Shown here: in pieces, positions 54,181 through 64,000 of the stretch
Position numbering within the stretch: position 1 is the first letter of the stretch
Layout of the letters: each line of letters starts with the position of its first letter
Made by a program: the position numbers and the translations under genes
Source of the DNA: Diploptera punctata
Taxonomy: Eukaryota; Arthropoda; Insecta; Blattodea; Blaberidae
Assembly: GCA_030220185.1 (NCBI GenBank)
Contig: JASPKZ010000422.1
Coordinates: 248,001 to 312,000, forward strand
Direction of reading: 5' to 3'
Length of the DNA stretch: 64,000 bases
Notes under the pieces: generated by a model
What the model saw: only the letters and a program-made list of their open reading frames with translations
Database searches by the model: none
What the model was told of the DNA's origin: nothing

Positions 54181-54597
54181 TCATGTAATATATAGCATTA
54201 GGGAATATGACGTGGTCCCATGTTATTCTTTGTTATGACGGGGAACAGTTTCTTTGTTAAAAGTTATTACTTGATACCGAATGATAATATTTTACCTACT
54301 TTATTCACATGGTATGGTTTATAAATAAGGTATTCCAATTAAAATAACTTAGAATTTAAAACAAATTGTTCGTTTTTTTCAGACAAACAATCACCCTTAA
54401 CGTCAAATATATTTTTTTATCTCTACTACATATTATAAAAAACTGAGGTTTCGTGTGGTTGAATCGCTACCAGGGCAGATTTCTTATATTTCTCCGGTTT
54501 TCCCAATAAAAAAATAATTTCCCATTTCTTCCTAAGCATGCCAGTCATTTCGTCCCATTTCATATTATTTGTACCTGTGATGGTGAGTTATAATAAA

Positions 54598-54659
54598 CAT
54601 ATCTTCAATAATATATATATATATATATATATGAGATAAAATGCAGCTCCTATTATTGA

Positions 54660-54695
<36 letters not shown>
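54598..54695. repeat. Hairpin with two TA microsatellites
   Basis: ATATCTTCAATAATATATAT at 54600 is mirrored by CTATTATTGAAGATATATAT at 54650. Each arm runs into (TA)n (54609-54632; 54664-54693). Confidence 0.7.
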
Positions 54696-54698
<3 letters not shown>

Positions 54699-55477
54699 AA
54701 GATAATCTTTAGAATGATTTAGGGTGTGGGTGGTCATTTATATAAGAGAAATAAAGCAGAAAGTTTTGGATCAAAAGCATATTCAAAAGAAGACCTTTCT
54801 CGATCTTCAATTATTTTTTAAAGCATTTTTGCAGAGATTTTTTAAAATAATAATGTTTAAAATCCCATATTAATTTATAAAGTCTAATAATTAAAAGTGT
54901 ATAGATAAAATGTCATCCATTCATACGATGTAACATCGATATTGATGCAAGAGTCAAGACCCTTATGCTGCTGATATAAAAGACGAGCAGTTAATGCTAC
55001 TTTATGCAGTCTCCACACTGGGTCACTCAGGGGTCATCAGATATCACTGACACCCGAACGGAAGCGCCTCGACCCTCATTATACAGTTGTAAATATTTTC
55101 ACCAACATGTTCTTCCTTTGTTTGGACAGTTTCCGCCGTTTAACGAGCACAGCATGTTCCTTATCGTCAGTTATCACATTGTACTTACTTCAAACGAACA
55201 GCTACAGCCGACGACATGTGGAATCCGATCCACTGGCGGAATCTAATGAGGCGTTCATAAGATTGTGAAACCCTAGACGGGGCAATGGGCCTACGCAAAT
55301 TTATTCTACAATACTATAGAATTGCAATACAGTGCTATGTGTATACATCTAAATACTTTTTATTTCTTAATATTATTCGCCATGAAAGTATTTTTAATTG
55401 TTTTTACAAAACCTTTATCAATCCTACCTTTTAGACACCGAAAATGATCATGACAAAAGGTTATAGTCCTATATAAA
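54696..55477. other. Intergenic DNA, no gene seen
   Basis: The frame at 55004-55246 (80 codons) has no recognisable domain. Confidence 0.4.
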
Positions 55478-55764
55478 TACAGTAAAACTTGTTTAATCCG
55501 GAACGTGAATAATGCGGAAATCTGTCCATTGTGAACACATTTATTGGTCCCGGCGAAATAATCGTAATTTCACTTGTATTTATATAATTATATTATTTTT
55601 GGTCTGGACATCTTACCTCAATATTAATGTTGATTTGTTCTTGGACATGTTTCAAAACAATTCTCTGTTTTATCTTCAGCTTTCCCAGACTGGTTTTATT
55701 TATGTTGCATTATGTTGCACCACCTGGATGTCGATGTCAGCTCCATCCTGTGGTTGGCCAAAGA

Positions 55765-56223
55765 ACCTCCAAACAAGGTCACCCTCCATCGGAATATCAA
55801 AATTCATAACTCTGTTTCTGTTCTTCTGAATATAATTTTTTTCCCAAATAGTCAGCTCGTTTGTATTTTCTAACTGTTTTAATAATTTAGTGTCTGAATT
55901 TATATTATGTTTTTCAGAGCAAACTGAGCAGCAACTGCAGATTTTTCAATTTCTCCATTTTTAATATTTCTTATGTGTTCTTTGGTTCTAATTTTTAGGT
56001 TTCTTTTTGTTTTCCCTATATATATCTTTTCACAACCCATGCATTCAATTTGATATATTCCTGACTTTTTATTTTTATCAGTTTTTTCATTTTTGTTGGT
56101 TTTTATTAGTTTATTTAAACTGTAGTTATTTTTTGGTGCTAATTTAATATTAAACTTCTCAAATATATTTTGAAATTTATTATGTACCCAGGGGTGATAT
56201 GTGAATTTCCTATATTTTTTCAT
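55765..56223 (-). pseudogene. Penelope-like element GIY-YIG endonuclease fragment
   Basis: The minus-strand frame from 56223 reads YHPWVHNKFQNIFEKFNIKL, APKNNYSLNKLIK, then the endonuclease core SGIYQIECMGCEKIYIGKTK (GIY and YIG motifs), RNLKIRTKEHIRNIKNGEIE (catalytic Arg region) and KSAVAAQFA. After a frameshift near 55900 the C-terminus continues as NTNELTIWEKNYIQKNRNRV and MNFDIPMEGDL (to about 55765). This is the C-terminal endonuclease module of Penelope-like retroelements, which use a GIY-YIG nuclease instead of the APE endonuclease of LINEs. The reverse transcriptase is missing (5' truncation). It lies antisense inside the Tigger element, so it arrived later. Confidence 0.85.
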
Positions 56224-56604
56224 AGGTGGTTCTTGTATTTATTTTTCATAAAACGGAATCTGTCCAACGCGGAAACTGAACGACATTTCTACACAATTCA
56301 TGAAAAAAATATTAAGCGGAAATGTGTATGTTTATTAACCATCAACTGTGTTTTTTTTACACTGAAGGCAGGTGCCAAGACGGCTTTTACAAATAGTGAT
56401 TCAAACCAAATGGACAAATATCAAAACAAACGTAATTGTCACTGACCCTAAAGTTCATGTTAAAAGCTGTTGTATTTCACATGCCGATATGTACTTTGAT
56501 AAACGCCTCCATCGCCACGATCGGTATATTATTGCTTCAACCTGTTCGTTGCAATAATTTTGATTGAATACCACGTGTCTCTTGTGCTTTGTCCCCAGAT
56601 TATA

Positions 56605-57530
56605 ATGTCGAGTAAAAGGAAAGAAAAGTAATTAGTAACCAAGAGAAAAAAATTAATATTGCCGCTTAAAGTAAAAGTAAAAATGCTTGACCGTTTATAC
56701 GCGTTGGGGAGTTGTTTGCGTCTATATCACGCTGTTTCAATGTTAATGAATCAAGAAATCCGAAGAGAATTCACAGTTGAATATCAATATTAATTAAATA
56801 CCTTTTAAAAGCGGCAAAACAGGAAAAAAATTACTAAGTTCTTTAAGTCCTTGTCTAAACCTGACAGTAATAATTATTAGAAATTGTTCAAAATCTCTTA
56901 ATTAATTAATTTTATTTTGATAATTTTTATTTCATTCTGTAACCTTGGAACGTATCCCCTATATACCCATACAAATTACCATTCTGTATTTGCGGGACAT
57001 ATCCCCCGCGAATAAGGAACTTTGACTGTATAGATTCGACCTCATTGCACACCCGTTGTGCGAGACACAGATGCCTGACTTGCAAATAACAATTGCGCTA
57101 TAAAATCTTAAATTAGTTAAATTCTGAGACAGATCTTTCACAGTTAGCGTTCTGAATTTACGGAATAAAGATGGCTGAAATGTATGTATCATTCTCATTA
57201 AGCGAAAAAGTGAAAGTGATCGAAGATAAATGTCCAACCATTTCTGGACCGATACTCCAAAGTCAAGCTCTAGCTCTTGTTAAATCCCTAAGGGAATAAC
57301 GATTTCAAGGAATCTTCAGGTTGGCTGTACAGTTTTAAAAGACGACACAGTGTAATGTGGAATGAAATTTGCGGTGAATCAAAGAATGTGGACGAAAGTG
57401 TAGTTAGTAAGCGAAAACCGAAACTGCAGACTTGAATTTCAGGATACGCGCCTAAGAGACATTTTAATGCTGACCAAATGGGACTGTTTTTTCTCGCGTT
57501 ACTGCCGAAGTCGCTCATACATACTATACT
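56605..57530 (+). pseudogene. Tigger (pogo-family) transposase remnant
   Basis: The start region reads MSSKRKEK, then KVKVKMLDRLYALGSCLRLY after an in-frame stop. This resembles the N-terminal helix-turn-helix (CENP-B-like) of Tigger transposases. Further on, in other frames, GWLYSFKRRHSVMWNEICGE, SKNVDESVVSKRKPKL and RHFNADQMGLFFSRV match the second DNA-binding domain and the start of the DDE domain (FNADE.GLFF normally; here the acidic residue after NAD is Q). The rest of the DDE catalytic region is deleted. At least three stops or shifts. It lies between the element's inverted repeats in the same orientation. Confidence 0.8.
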
Positions 57531-57785
57531 TCACTTTTTAACGACAGCGGAACAACAATTAATCCAAGGTACATAAAAAGACATATACAGTGATCTATAA
57601 CTAAAATTATTAATAAGTTTTAGTTGTTTATAATGCGGAATGTTGTCCAATGTGGAAAAAAAATTGGTCCCATGCGATTCCGCTTTGAGCAAGTTTTACT
57701 GTATTATCAAATCCTCTCCCGACAAGTCACCTGTAAACCCCGTGTCACACCTAAAAGTACCTTCAAGGTAGAGGTTGAACTAAGT

Positions 57786-57847
<62 letters not shown>
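57786..57847. repeat. (AG)n microsatellite
   Basis: About 31 AG units directly upstream of an RTE fragment. Confidence 0.95.
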
Positions 57848-57849
<2 letters not shown>

Positions 57850-57868
57850 TAGTAATTGAGACTGATTT

Positions 57869-58290
57869 CATCCCACTTCTCTTAAAACGCTAAACTGGAA
57901 ATATATAAAACAATTATTCTTCCATTTATACTCATATAGATGCGTCTTTAGTAGAGGAGTAAATATTAGAAGTATTTTTGCTTACGAAATTTTTTCAACT
58001 AAAAAGACGAACAAACAGATGATTTGAAAAAAAAAACATGTTTCTTTATGGGAAACAGGACATAATAAAAGCAGTTAAGTCTCTTAGACTAAGATAGGCA
58101 GAACATATAGCGCGAATGGGAAATGGAAGAGGGACATAGAAACGAATAGGAAATCCATAGGGAAAATTCTTTGTAGGTCGGCCAGTAATGAGGTGGGAGA
58201 ATAATAGTAGCAATGATTTTGTAGGAGGTGAATCATTGGGAAACGTTAACTCAGGTTAGAAATAGTCTGTAAGCGCCCTAGCGACATTTT
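57869..58290 (+). mobile_element. RTE LINE C-terminal tail, strongly decayed
   Basis: TCCCACTTCTCTTAAAACGC, GAAATATATAAAACAATTAT, ACTAAAAAGACGAACAAACA, GTTAAGTCTCTTAGACTAAG, GCGCGAATGGGAAATGGAAG and GTAATGAGGTGGGAGAATAA follow the order of the 13240-13760 sequence, with many changes. Confidence 0.8.
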
Positions 58291-58356
58291 TACTTTTTTC
58301 GGTACCAAAGTCGGCATATTAGCAATCGATTAATGAAGGTAAGGTTGAGTTCGTTA

Positions 58357-58478
58357 ATTAGCAAAATCATACTAACGAAATTTCATGAGAAAATATTTAC
58401 CCCCACGGGAACTCTATCCACGGCAAGTCCCATACCTCTTCATCATAGCACCTGCCTTAAACCACTCGGCGCGGGACG
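58357..58478 (-). mobile_element. SINE S1, truncated, minus strand
   Basis: Minus strand: ACGTCCCGCGCCGAGTGGTT, TAAGGCAGGTGCTATGATG, TGCCGTGGATAGAGTTCCCG, GGGGGTAAATATTTTCTCAT. Same head as 19925-20338, missing most of the body. Confidence 0.7.
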
Positions 58479-58573
58479 TAAATTTACTAATCCAGAATTT
58501 GAATTACAATGTTCATATTTAAAATATTTAAAATAGCTTCTCTTACTCTATTTTATTAGTATTAATGCAACTT

Positions 58574-58886
58574 GACCACCGCTGTGGTCTCGAGGTGGCG
58601 TGCTGCCTTGTCACGCAGCGGGCCCGGGTTCGAACCCCGGTCGGGGCAGTTTTTCTGGTTGAGGTTTTTATCGGGGTTTTTCCTCACCTGTAAGACAAAT
58701 GTCAGGAAAACTTTAAGGCTCAAACGGTCCCCGAAATTATAAGGCCATCATCATCATCCTTCACCGGTGTGGAAAGCAACGGGAAGCTACCATACCTACA
58801 ATTCCCTAGTAAAGCTGCAATCATAGCATAAAAAATGCTATGATTGCAGTGAAGGACCTGCCTTCGGGGAGAATTACTATGGATGG
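58574..58886 (+). mobile_element. Full-length SINE S2-alpha with 10-bp TSD
   Basis: Flanked by AATGCAACTT at 58564-58573 and 58887-58896. Head GACCACCGCTGTGGTCTCGA, B box GGGTTCGAACCCC, alpha tail GTGGAAAGCAACGGGAAGCT through GAATTACTATGGATGG. The ends agree exactly with the copy at 23009-23363. Confidence 0.93.
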
Positions 58887-59005
58887 AATGCAACTTATAA
58901 GTGTGCAATGGATTCGTGTCATCAACTACGGCTGGATACACATAATGAAGAACGAAGAATGTATTTTTTAGCATTCATGTTAGACTAAATTAAAATTGTG
59001 CAACT

Positions 59006-59350
59006 CTGTGGTCACGCAGCGGGCCCGAGTTCGATCCTCGTTCGGGACAAATTTCCTGGGTGAGTTTTTTCGGGGGTTTTCCTCACCTGCAAGACAAATG
59101 TCGTGATACTTTAAGGCCCAAAAGGTCCCCGAACATCATTTGGCCATCATTATCATCAATATCATATTCACCTCATTAGATTAAGTTTAGGTTTAAGGCC
59201 TCTCCTGGCGCATCATTATCCATCGTCATCACTCATCATATCATTGGGCGCCCCTACCTCAGAAGTCGGTTACAATAGCCTACGCCAATGCCAGGAGAGA
59301 ATACCTGAAATGTCGAATGATAAACAGGCGGCATTAAAAAAAAACTTGTG
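59006..59350 (+). mobile_element. SINE S2 head (partial) plus beta tail
   Basis: CTGTGGTCACGCAGCGGGCC, GAGTTCGATCCTCG, GTTTTCCTCACCTGC, then beta tail TTTAGGTTTAAGGCCTCTCC, GCCAATGCCAGGAGAGAATA, GGCGGCATTAAAAAAAAA. The first part of the head is shortened. Confidence 0.85.
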
Positions 59351-59394
59351 CATTGTTTAGGCTACAGTTTAATATTGTCTTAATATGAAACATT

Positions 59395-59440
59395 ATTGCT
59401 GGTAGAGTGGAAGAGGAGGCCTTATGGCCTTAACTCTGTC
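59395..59440 (+). mobile_element. 3' end of the Jockey/CR1-like LINE
   Basis: GCTGGTAGAGTGGAAGAGGA and GGCCTTATGGCCTTAACTCT match the 3' UTR at 4672-4715. Very short 5'-truncated insertion or remnant. Confidence 0.6.
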
Positions 59441-60042
59441 AGCTAAAGGGGCTTATACAGTAAGAAACCATGAAAACACTGATCTTTTACTAGCTCAAAC
59501 GACAAGGTATACATTTCTGCACACTATTCCAAACTTTCGGTTAAAAATTCAAATTATTAGTGATGATACAACGTTTTTTGTAAGATTGTGTACGGATGTA
59601 AGTATAAGCATGTTAAAAATTTATACCCCCTTTTCTCAAAATGTAATGATTCAATAAAATAAAAACTCAGTATCTTGAGAATCGCTTGTTGGATTTCAAT
59701 AGAATTTTGCACTTAAGTCTGTTATTATAGTCTAGAGGACGGACCTCAATGATTAAATTTGAAGCAATGATGAGCAGTTTGCTAGGGCAAAAGTATTACA
59801 AAATGTACAATTTATTAAAAATACATATTTAAAAATCTGTACCTCCATTATGAAGCCAATTAGAACGTTATTGATGTCCAAGATCTATATTATAATGTCA
59901 TTTTTTAATAAAAAAATAATTGGTTTCTATTTGCTCAATTTAGGTGCAATCTTTTTTTTTTGTAACATGACATTTTTTAATGAAGAATTATATTTCTGTA
60001 ACATATTTATATATAGTTGTCACATGTATTAAAATATCAATT
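59441..60042. other. AT-rich DNA, no gene seen
   Basis: Small frames at 59424-59657 and 59850-60032 are without domains. Confidence 0.4.
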
Positions 60043-60255
60043 TCTTCTTCTTCTTCTTCTTCACTTCACGGGTTAGGCAAATTGCCTGTTCCGCCTCACA
60101 GTTGTTCTGTCCACTGTCCATCCTTTCACTGGCCTTCCTACATTCCTTGAACCTCTTGGCCTGTAGTTAAATGCTGCTTTTGGTAATATTGTTACGTTCA
60201 TTCTTTCTACATGTCTAAACCATTTTTCTCTATATTCTTTATTTTATCATTCAAT

Positions 60256-60309
<54 letters not shown>

Positions 60310-60435
60310 TTTAGCCCTGTTCTCTTGTCTTCATTCTTTATCCGATCCATTCTTGTGCAGCCTTTTGTTCTTCTAAGCAAGTTCATTTCTACGCTTTGGA
60401 TTCTACTTCCTATTTTTTTGGTTATTACCCAAGTT
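60043..60435 (-). mobile_element. RTE-like LINE tail with TA expansion
   Basis: The (TTC)n at 60043-60063 is the complement of a GAA-type LINE tail. The following sequence (GGCAAATTGCCTGTTCCGCC, CACTGGCCTTCCTACATTCC, AAACCATTTTTCTC) is the complement of a LINE C-terminal region like 31371-31690. It is interrupted by (TA)n at 60259-60304 and then resumes. Confidence 0.65.
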
Positions 60436-60589
60436 TAAAAATCAACTTAAATCTGAATTCATGTAGAAAGAAATGTGCAAAATTTGAAGAAAACCCGCTA
60501 AGAAATAGTGGAGTTATTTTTTTGTTAAAAGTGCATCTGCTACTGTATAAGCCCCCGTAAGTATTATCATTATTATTAAATAACTCAAA

Positions 60590-60831
60590 CTGGCTGGCTC
60601 TATCGAATCCGTAGGTTCATGGCCGCGCGGACTTAAACTCTCCATACATCCCTATTCTGAACTAATGTTTTTCAATATCAACTGTATAATTTACTTCCCT
60701 CAAATCATGGTTAATGTTATTTTCCCACCTCAGTCTTGGCCTATCTACTGGGCGCTTTCCCTCTTGTCTTCCTACAAGGAATTTCCATGCCCCTCTTTCA
60801 TTCCCCATTTGTGCCATATGTCCTGTCCATC

Positions 60832-60838
<7 letters not shown>
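60590..60838 (-). mobile_element. RTE LINE tail, minus
   Basis: GTAGGTTCATGGCCGCGCGG, GGTTAATGTTATTTTCCCAC, GCGCTTTCCCTCTTGTCTTC and CCATATGTCCTGTCCATCG are the complement of the RTE C-terminus. Ends at an (ATT)n tract (60836-60869). Confidence 0.85.
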
Positions 60839-60869
<31 letters not shown>

Positions 60870-60871
<2 letters not shown>

Positions 60872-60996
60872 ATTAACTATGATTTGAGGGAAGTAGATTA
60901 TACAGAGGATGATTGGAAAACATTGGCTCAGGATAGGGATATATGGAGAGCTTATGTCAGCGCGGCCATGAACCTACGGGTTCCATAGTGCCAGTG
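60870..60996 (+). mobile_element. RTE LINE extreme C-terminus, plus
   Basis: Reads INYDLREVDYTEDDWKTLAQ then DRDIWRAYVSAAMNLRVP and a stop, between two (ATT)n tracts (60836-60869; about 60997-61058). Confidence 0.85.
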
Positions 60997-60997
60997 A

Positions 60998-61061
<64 letters not shown>

Positions 61062-61067
<6 letters not shown>

Positions 61068-61457
61068 CGAGTATTTGAGAATACAGTTCTTAGGAAAATT
61101 TTTGGGCCAAAAAGAGATGAACAGACAGGTGAATGGAGGACACTTCATAATAGTGAGCTACATGATATGTATAGGAAGCCAGATATAATAAGAACAGTTA
61201 AATCTCGTAGACTGCGATGGGCAGGACATGTGGCACGTATGGGGAATGAAATAGGTGCATGGAAGCTTCTGGTAGGAAAACCAGAGGGAAGTTGGTAGAC
61301 CAAGAATGAGGTGGGAGAATAGCATCATACATGATTTAAGGGACGTAGATTATACAGGGAATGATTGGAAAAAATCTCAGGATAGGGATGTATGGAGAGC
61401 CTATGTCCGCGCGGCCATTAACCTACGGGTTCGATAGAGCCAGTGAGTTAGTTAGTT
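61062..61457 (+). mobile_element. RTE LINE tail, plus
   Basis: ENTVLRKIFGPKRDEQTGEW, KSRRLRWAGHVARMGNEIGA, then a deletion in the GKRP region, RMRWENSIIHDLRDVDYTGN and RDVWRAYVRAAINLRVR. It ends in GTTAGTTAGTTA and an (ATT)n tract (61458-61506). Confidence 0.85.
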
Positions 61458-61459
61458 AA

Positions 61460-61507
<48 letters not shown>

Positions 61508-61689
61508 ATGGGATCCACGACTTTACTTTCTTTTCGATAAACCATACTCAAGACTCTTACGCCCTTAAAAATTAATTTACCTTGGAACCCGAAGTTAGCT
61601 TATTGCTAGCTATCTGCATTGCGTTTAGATCTAGTTTCAAAATTAGTTAGCATATTTATGTAAATTAATGTTTTTTTTTATTTCCTGTT

Positions 61690-61745
61690 TCTCTACTTTG
61701 ATAAAACCTTATGGCCTTAATCCTTCCAGTTTAAATTAAGTTATT
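61690..61745 (+). mobile_element. 3' end scrap of the Jockey/CR1-like LINE
   Basis: AAAACCTTATGGCCTTAATC and CTTCCAGTTTAAATTAAG resemble the LINE 3' terminus at 4690-4722. Confidence 0.4.
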
Positions 61746-62270
61746 ATGATTAATGTTACGCACATAGTTGTATGGAACTTGAACTCATTGTAATCATCAT
61801 TTTTTGAACAGTTAAGTAAGCATTTTTATCTAATGGCAAAGATTTCTAAATGTGTTTTTAGTAATTTACAATCTGGATCAGTATTAATCATAAGTCGCCA
61901 TTAAGGTTGTCAGTTTTGGTTTCCGCCCAAAATGTTACTTTTAATTACCATTTTTATCAAGGTCTTAGTAAATAATTAGTACTTAATTCACCTGAAAATA
62001 ATAAAAACCGCCATGTGTACATTTACTAAACTAAACCCTAATAGTTTTATACTAGAGCATTTCACAAGTCTGTGGGATAATTCAAGTTGACCAGAATATC
62101 CGATTGGCATTTCAGATTTTTATTCGTGAAGTTCCAGGTTCAAATCTCTGAACCCACGAACCTCACTGGGGATTTTTCGTGGTTTTCCCGTGTTGTCAAC
62201 AAAAATTATAGATTAGATTTCCATTATCATAGATGATTTTATCATTTAATCATTGTTTCATAATTTATTA
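61746..62270. other. AT-rich DNA with tRNA-like scrap
   Basis: 62095-62190 has GAAGTTCCAGGTTCAAATCT (B-box-like) and GGGGATTTTTCGTGGTTTTC, a likely old SINE head. No gene. Confidence 0.4.
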
Positions 62271-62272
62271 AA

Positions 62273-62330
62273 AACTAGATGATTGCCCGGCATCCCGATC
62301 TTTTTGTCACCAATCAGCTTTGCGTCTCCA
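62273..62330 (-). repeat. Possible Helitron 3' end, minus
   Basis: Read on the minus strand, GATCGGGATGCCGGGCAATC is followed by ATCTAGTTTTTAAT. CTAG after a GCCGGGC block resembles the ends at 14856 and 19277, and GCCCGGCATCCCGATCTTTT recalls the units at 44.4-44.8 kb. The hairpin is weak. Confidence 0.4.
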
Positions 62331-64000
62331 AAAACTATGGATTCGACATTAATCTCGGTCATTTTGATGATTTTATTCTTCACCTGTTTTGTCCCCCATT
62401 TTCGGAGGGGGCTGAACTTCAACCAAGATCTTTAACTATATAATATCACTATAAAGAAGTTGTAGTAAAATGGTCACTTTAAATAAAACATGTGAAATTC
62501 TATTTATATTAGGCTATATCGATGGATTTAGGAAGTAACCAAACGACTAAAATATCGCTTAAATTAGAGAACATGCTGATTTATTTTTCAATAATGGGCT
62601 AAAGAGCCCTGCTATTCTATGCCACCGTACCATCAGTGATCAGAGAAAAAATAACTTTTAGCGTCGTGTTGGCCAATGTGATAACACAGTTCCCGCTACA
62701 GCTAATTGCCAACATATTTACCCACATATAAGGGGATTCTTTCTCGAGAGTTCACCTACATTAGAGGCCACGTTAGGGTGAGAAAATAGACAATTAGGAT
62801 GAGAAAATGGGCGAGTTAATACATCGCGTTCACTTGTTTGTTAGCGGGATTTTGTGATAGGTTGGCTACATTGTCTGGGCAATAATACATTGAAAATATG
62901 TCGTTTTTATATTACTTTGATCTCAACTTCTCACTTTATTTTTGAGCATTTTAATTTTTTTTTTGTGAAAAAATCATCGTATATTTCTGTCAGGCAATTG
63001 TTCTCAGACCGCAACAATAAATTGGGTTTTTTTTTTCGTTTTTTATTTACATTTATACAATGTATTTTTTAATACCCTTCATATTATTTAATCATTTCAT
63101 AATTTTGCATTATGTGATGTACCTTTCCTGGCAAGATGTTTTATCTAAAAAACAAAATTTTTATACTTAATAATTATTTATAGTTTTCATGTCAGCTGAT
63201 TGTACAACCCTAGTATGAAAAATAAAAATAAATCCTTAAGTAAACAGTATATACGAGTGAGCTAGAGGTTTTGTTCTAGGTTTAGCATTCTTTAACTCCT
63301 TTGTTTACGTCAGGAAACAAGGAAAACAGCTTCAAACAAGAGTGCTTATAATGTATTGTTGAACAAAACACAAACTGTATTTTGAAAACAAAAAAGCTGG
63401 CTTAACAATGCTTGCTCTTGATACAACAAAACACTTTCTTCCTGCCACTACGTGTGTGAATTCTTTGTTCGGTCATTTCCTGTGACTGGCAGATGTTTTA
63501 CAAATTAAAACAAGTGAAGGAACAACTGGGTTAATGTCCTGCATAATTAATTGTATGTTTAATATATTGTAATGTCTCGGACATAACCGGGTCATCTTTT
63601 GTCTGCATCCGAATCATTCAGATGCCAACTAATTGAAATTCTATTGTTGTAACTGGGCTGCGGATTTTGCTTATTTGCATGTGATCTTTAACTTGGTGAT
63701 ATGCAGATGGGACATTAATGTATTTATCGTTGTTTTGAATTATTTTGCAGAATTGTAATGTGCTTTATACCTAATGATATGGCTTCTTTATACTCCACGA
63801 ACATAATATATTTCCTTATTTTCTTCATTTTCCTTAGTTAGTTTAATCATTCCCTTTGTAAGTACTTTTAATGTCCCACGCCACTTCGTCTTATACAGAC
63901 ACGACCCGTAGAGAGAGGATTTTTATAACTCTGGGTCACACGAGGGCATGGAGGGCCTCACTGGATATACCTCCGAAACAACAGGAACAATTATAAGTTA
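62331..64000. other. Intergenic DNA, no gene seen
   Basis: About 1.7 kb of AT-rich sequence. The 72-codon frame at 62854-63072 has no domain. No repeat partner within this window was noticed. Confidence 0.4.

Larger units (their letters stand above)
55480..57701 (+). mobile_element. Tigger/pogo element with nested Penelope fragment
   Basis: Ends CAGTAAAACTTGTTTAATCC (left) and GAGCAAGTTTTACTG (right) are inverted repeats flanked by TA (55478-55479, 57702-57703). Pogo/Tigger-type features: CAGTAAAAC termini, repeated ATAATGCGGAAAT-like words near both ends, and a Tigger transposase remnant. It is about 2.2 kb including the retroelement piece at 55765-56223. Confidence 0.82.

Overview
This is intergenic DNA from an animal genome, almost certainly an insect and most likely a large polyneopteran genome such as a cockroach. 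It is AT-rich, and every recognisable protein fragment belongs to a transposable element. tRNA-derived SINEs are abundant, and the RTE-type LINE tails and SINE heads look like those of cockroach genomes; that taxonomic call rests on memory, not on a search. I found no host protein-coding gene, no functional tRNA or rRNA and no CRISPR. All transposon ORFs seen here are frameshifted, truncated or deleted. The longest open frames (1027 and 557 codons, 25.3-28.6 kb) are artefacts of an 18-bp pyrimidine minisatellite.  Layout. 0-5 kb: AT-rich DNA plus a 5'-truncated Jockey/CR1-like LINE (3360-4760). 5.8-6.7 kb: a roughly 0.8-kb dispersed repeat whose sister lies at 53.2-54.0 kb. 7.3-13.8 kb: a nest built on RTE LINEs. 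One RTE copy is split by a CACTG-ended DNA element with TAA target duplications (7387-8365), by a SINE that itself holds a 392-bp MITE, and by a mariner remnant. A GC-rich degenerate tandem array (10.29-11.69 kb) follows, then two more RTE copies. 14-15 kb: a LINE ORF1 fragment and a short Helitron. 17.2-18.05 kb: a TTAA-flanked TIR element. 18.2-20.6 kb: a LINE split by a Helitron, then a cluster of minus-strand SINEs. 22.9-24.9 kb: a 2.0-kb Tc1-like element carrying a SINE with clean target duplications. 25.2-28.6 kb: a 3.3-kb polypyrimidine minisatellite. 30-41 kb: LINE tails, including an RNase H-bearing LINE inserted into an RTE copy with a 15-bp duplication. 41.6-44.1 kb: a hAT element with a broken BED-finger transposase and a nested SINE. 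44.2-46 kb: a minus-strand Helitron derivative and a hAT-like MITE. 46.5-47.8 kb: a 56-bp x 20 satellite followed by a 40-bp x 3 repeat. 51.5-52.1 kb: a second CACTG element. 55.5-57.7 kb: a Tigger/pogo element containing a Penelope-like GIY-YIG fragment. 58-61.5 kb: SINEs and RTE tails interleaved with ATT microsatellites.  The most interesting result is the pair of CACTG-TIR elements at 7387-8365 and 51565-52084. Both have 3-bp TAA duplications and related ends. They keep different pieces, N-terminal in one and C-terminal in the other, of what I recognise as an uncharacterised protein recurrent in arthropod genomes. This suggests that the 'hypothetical protein' is cargo or machinery of a CMC/CACTA-like transposon. 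Second is a modular SINE system in which different tRNA-like heads are joined to alternative shared tails.
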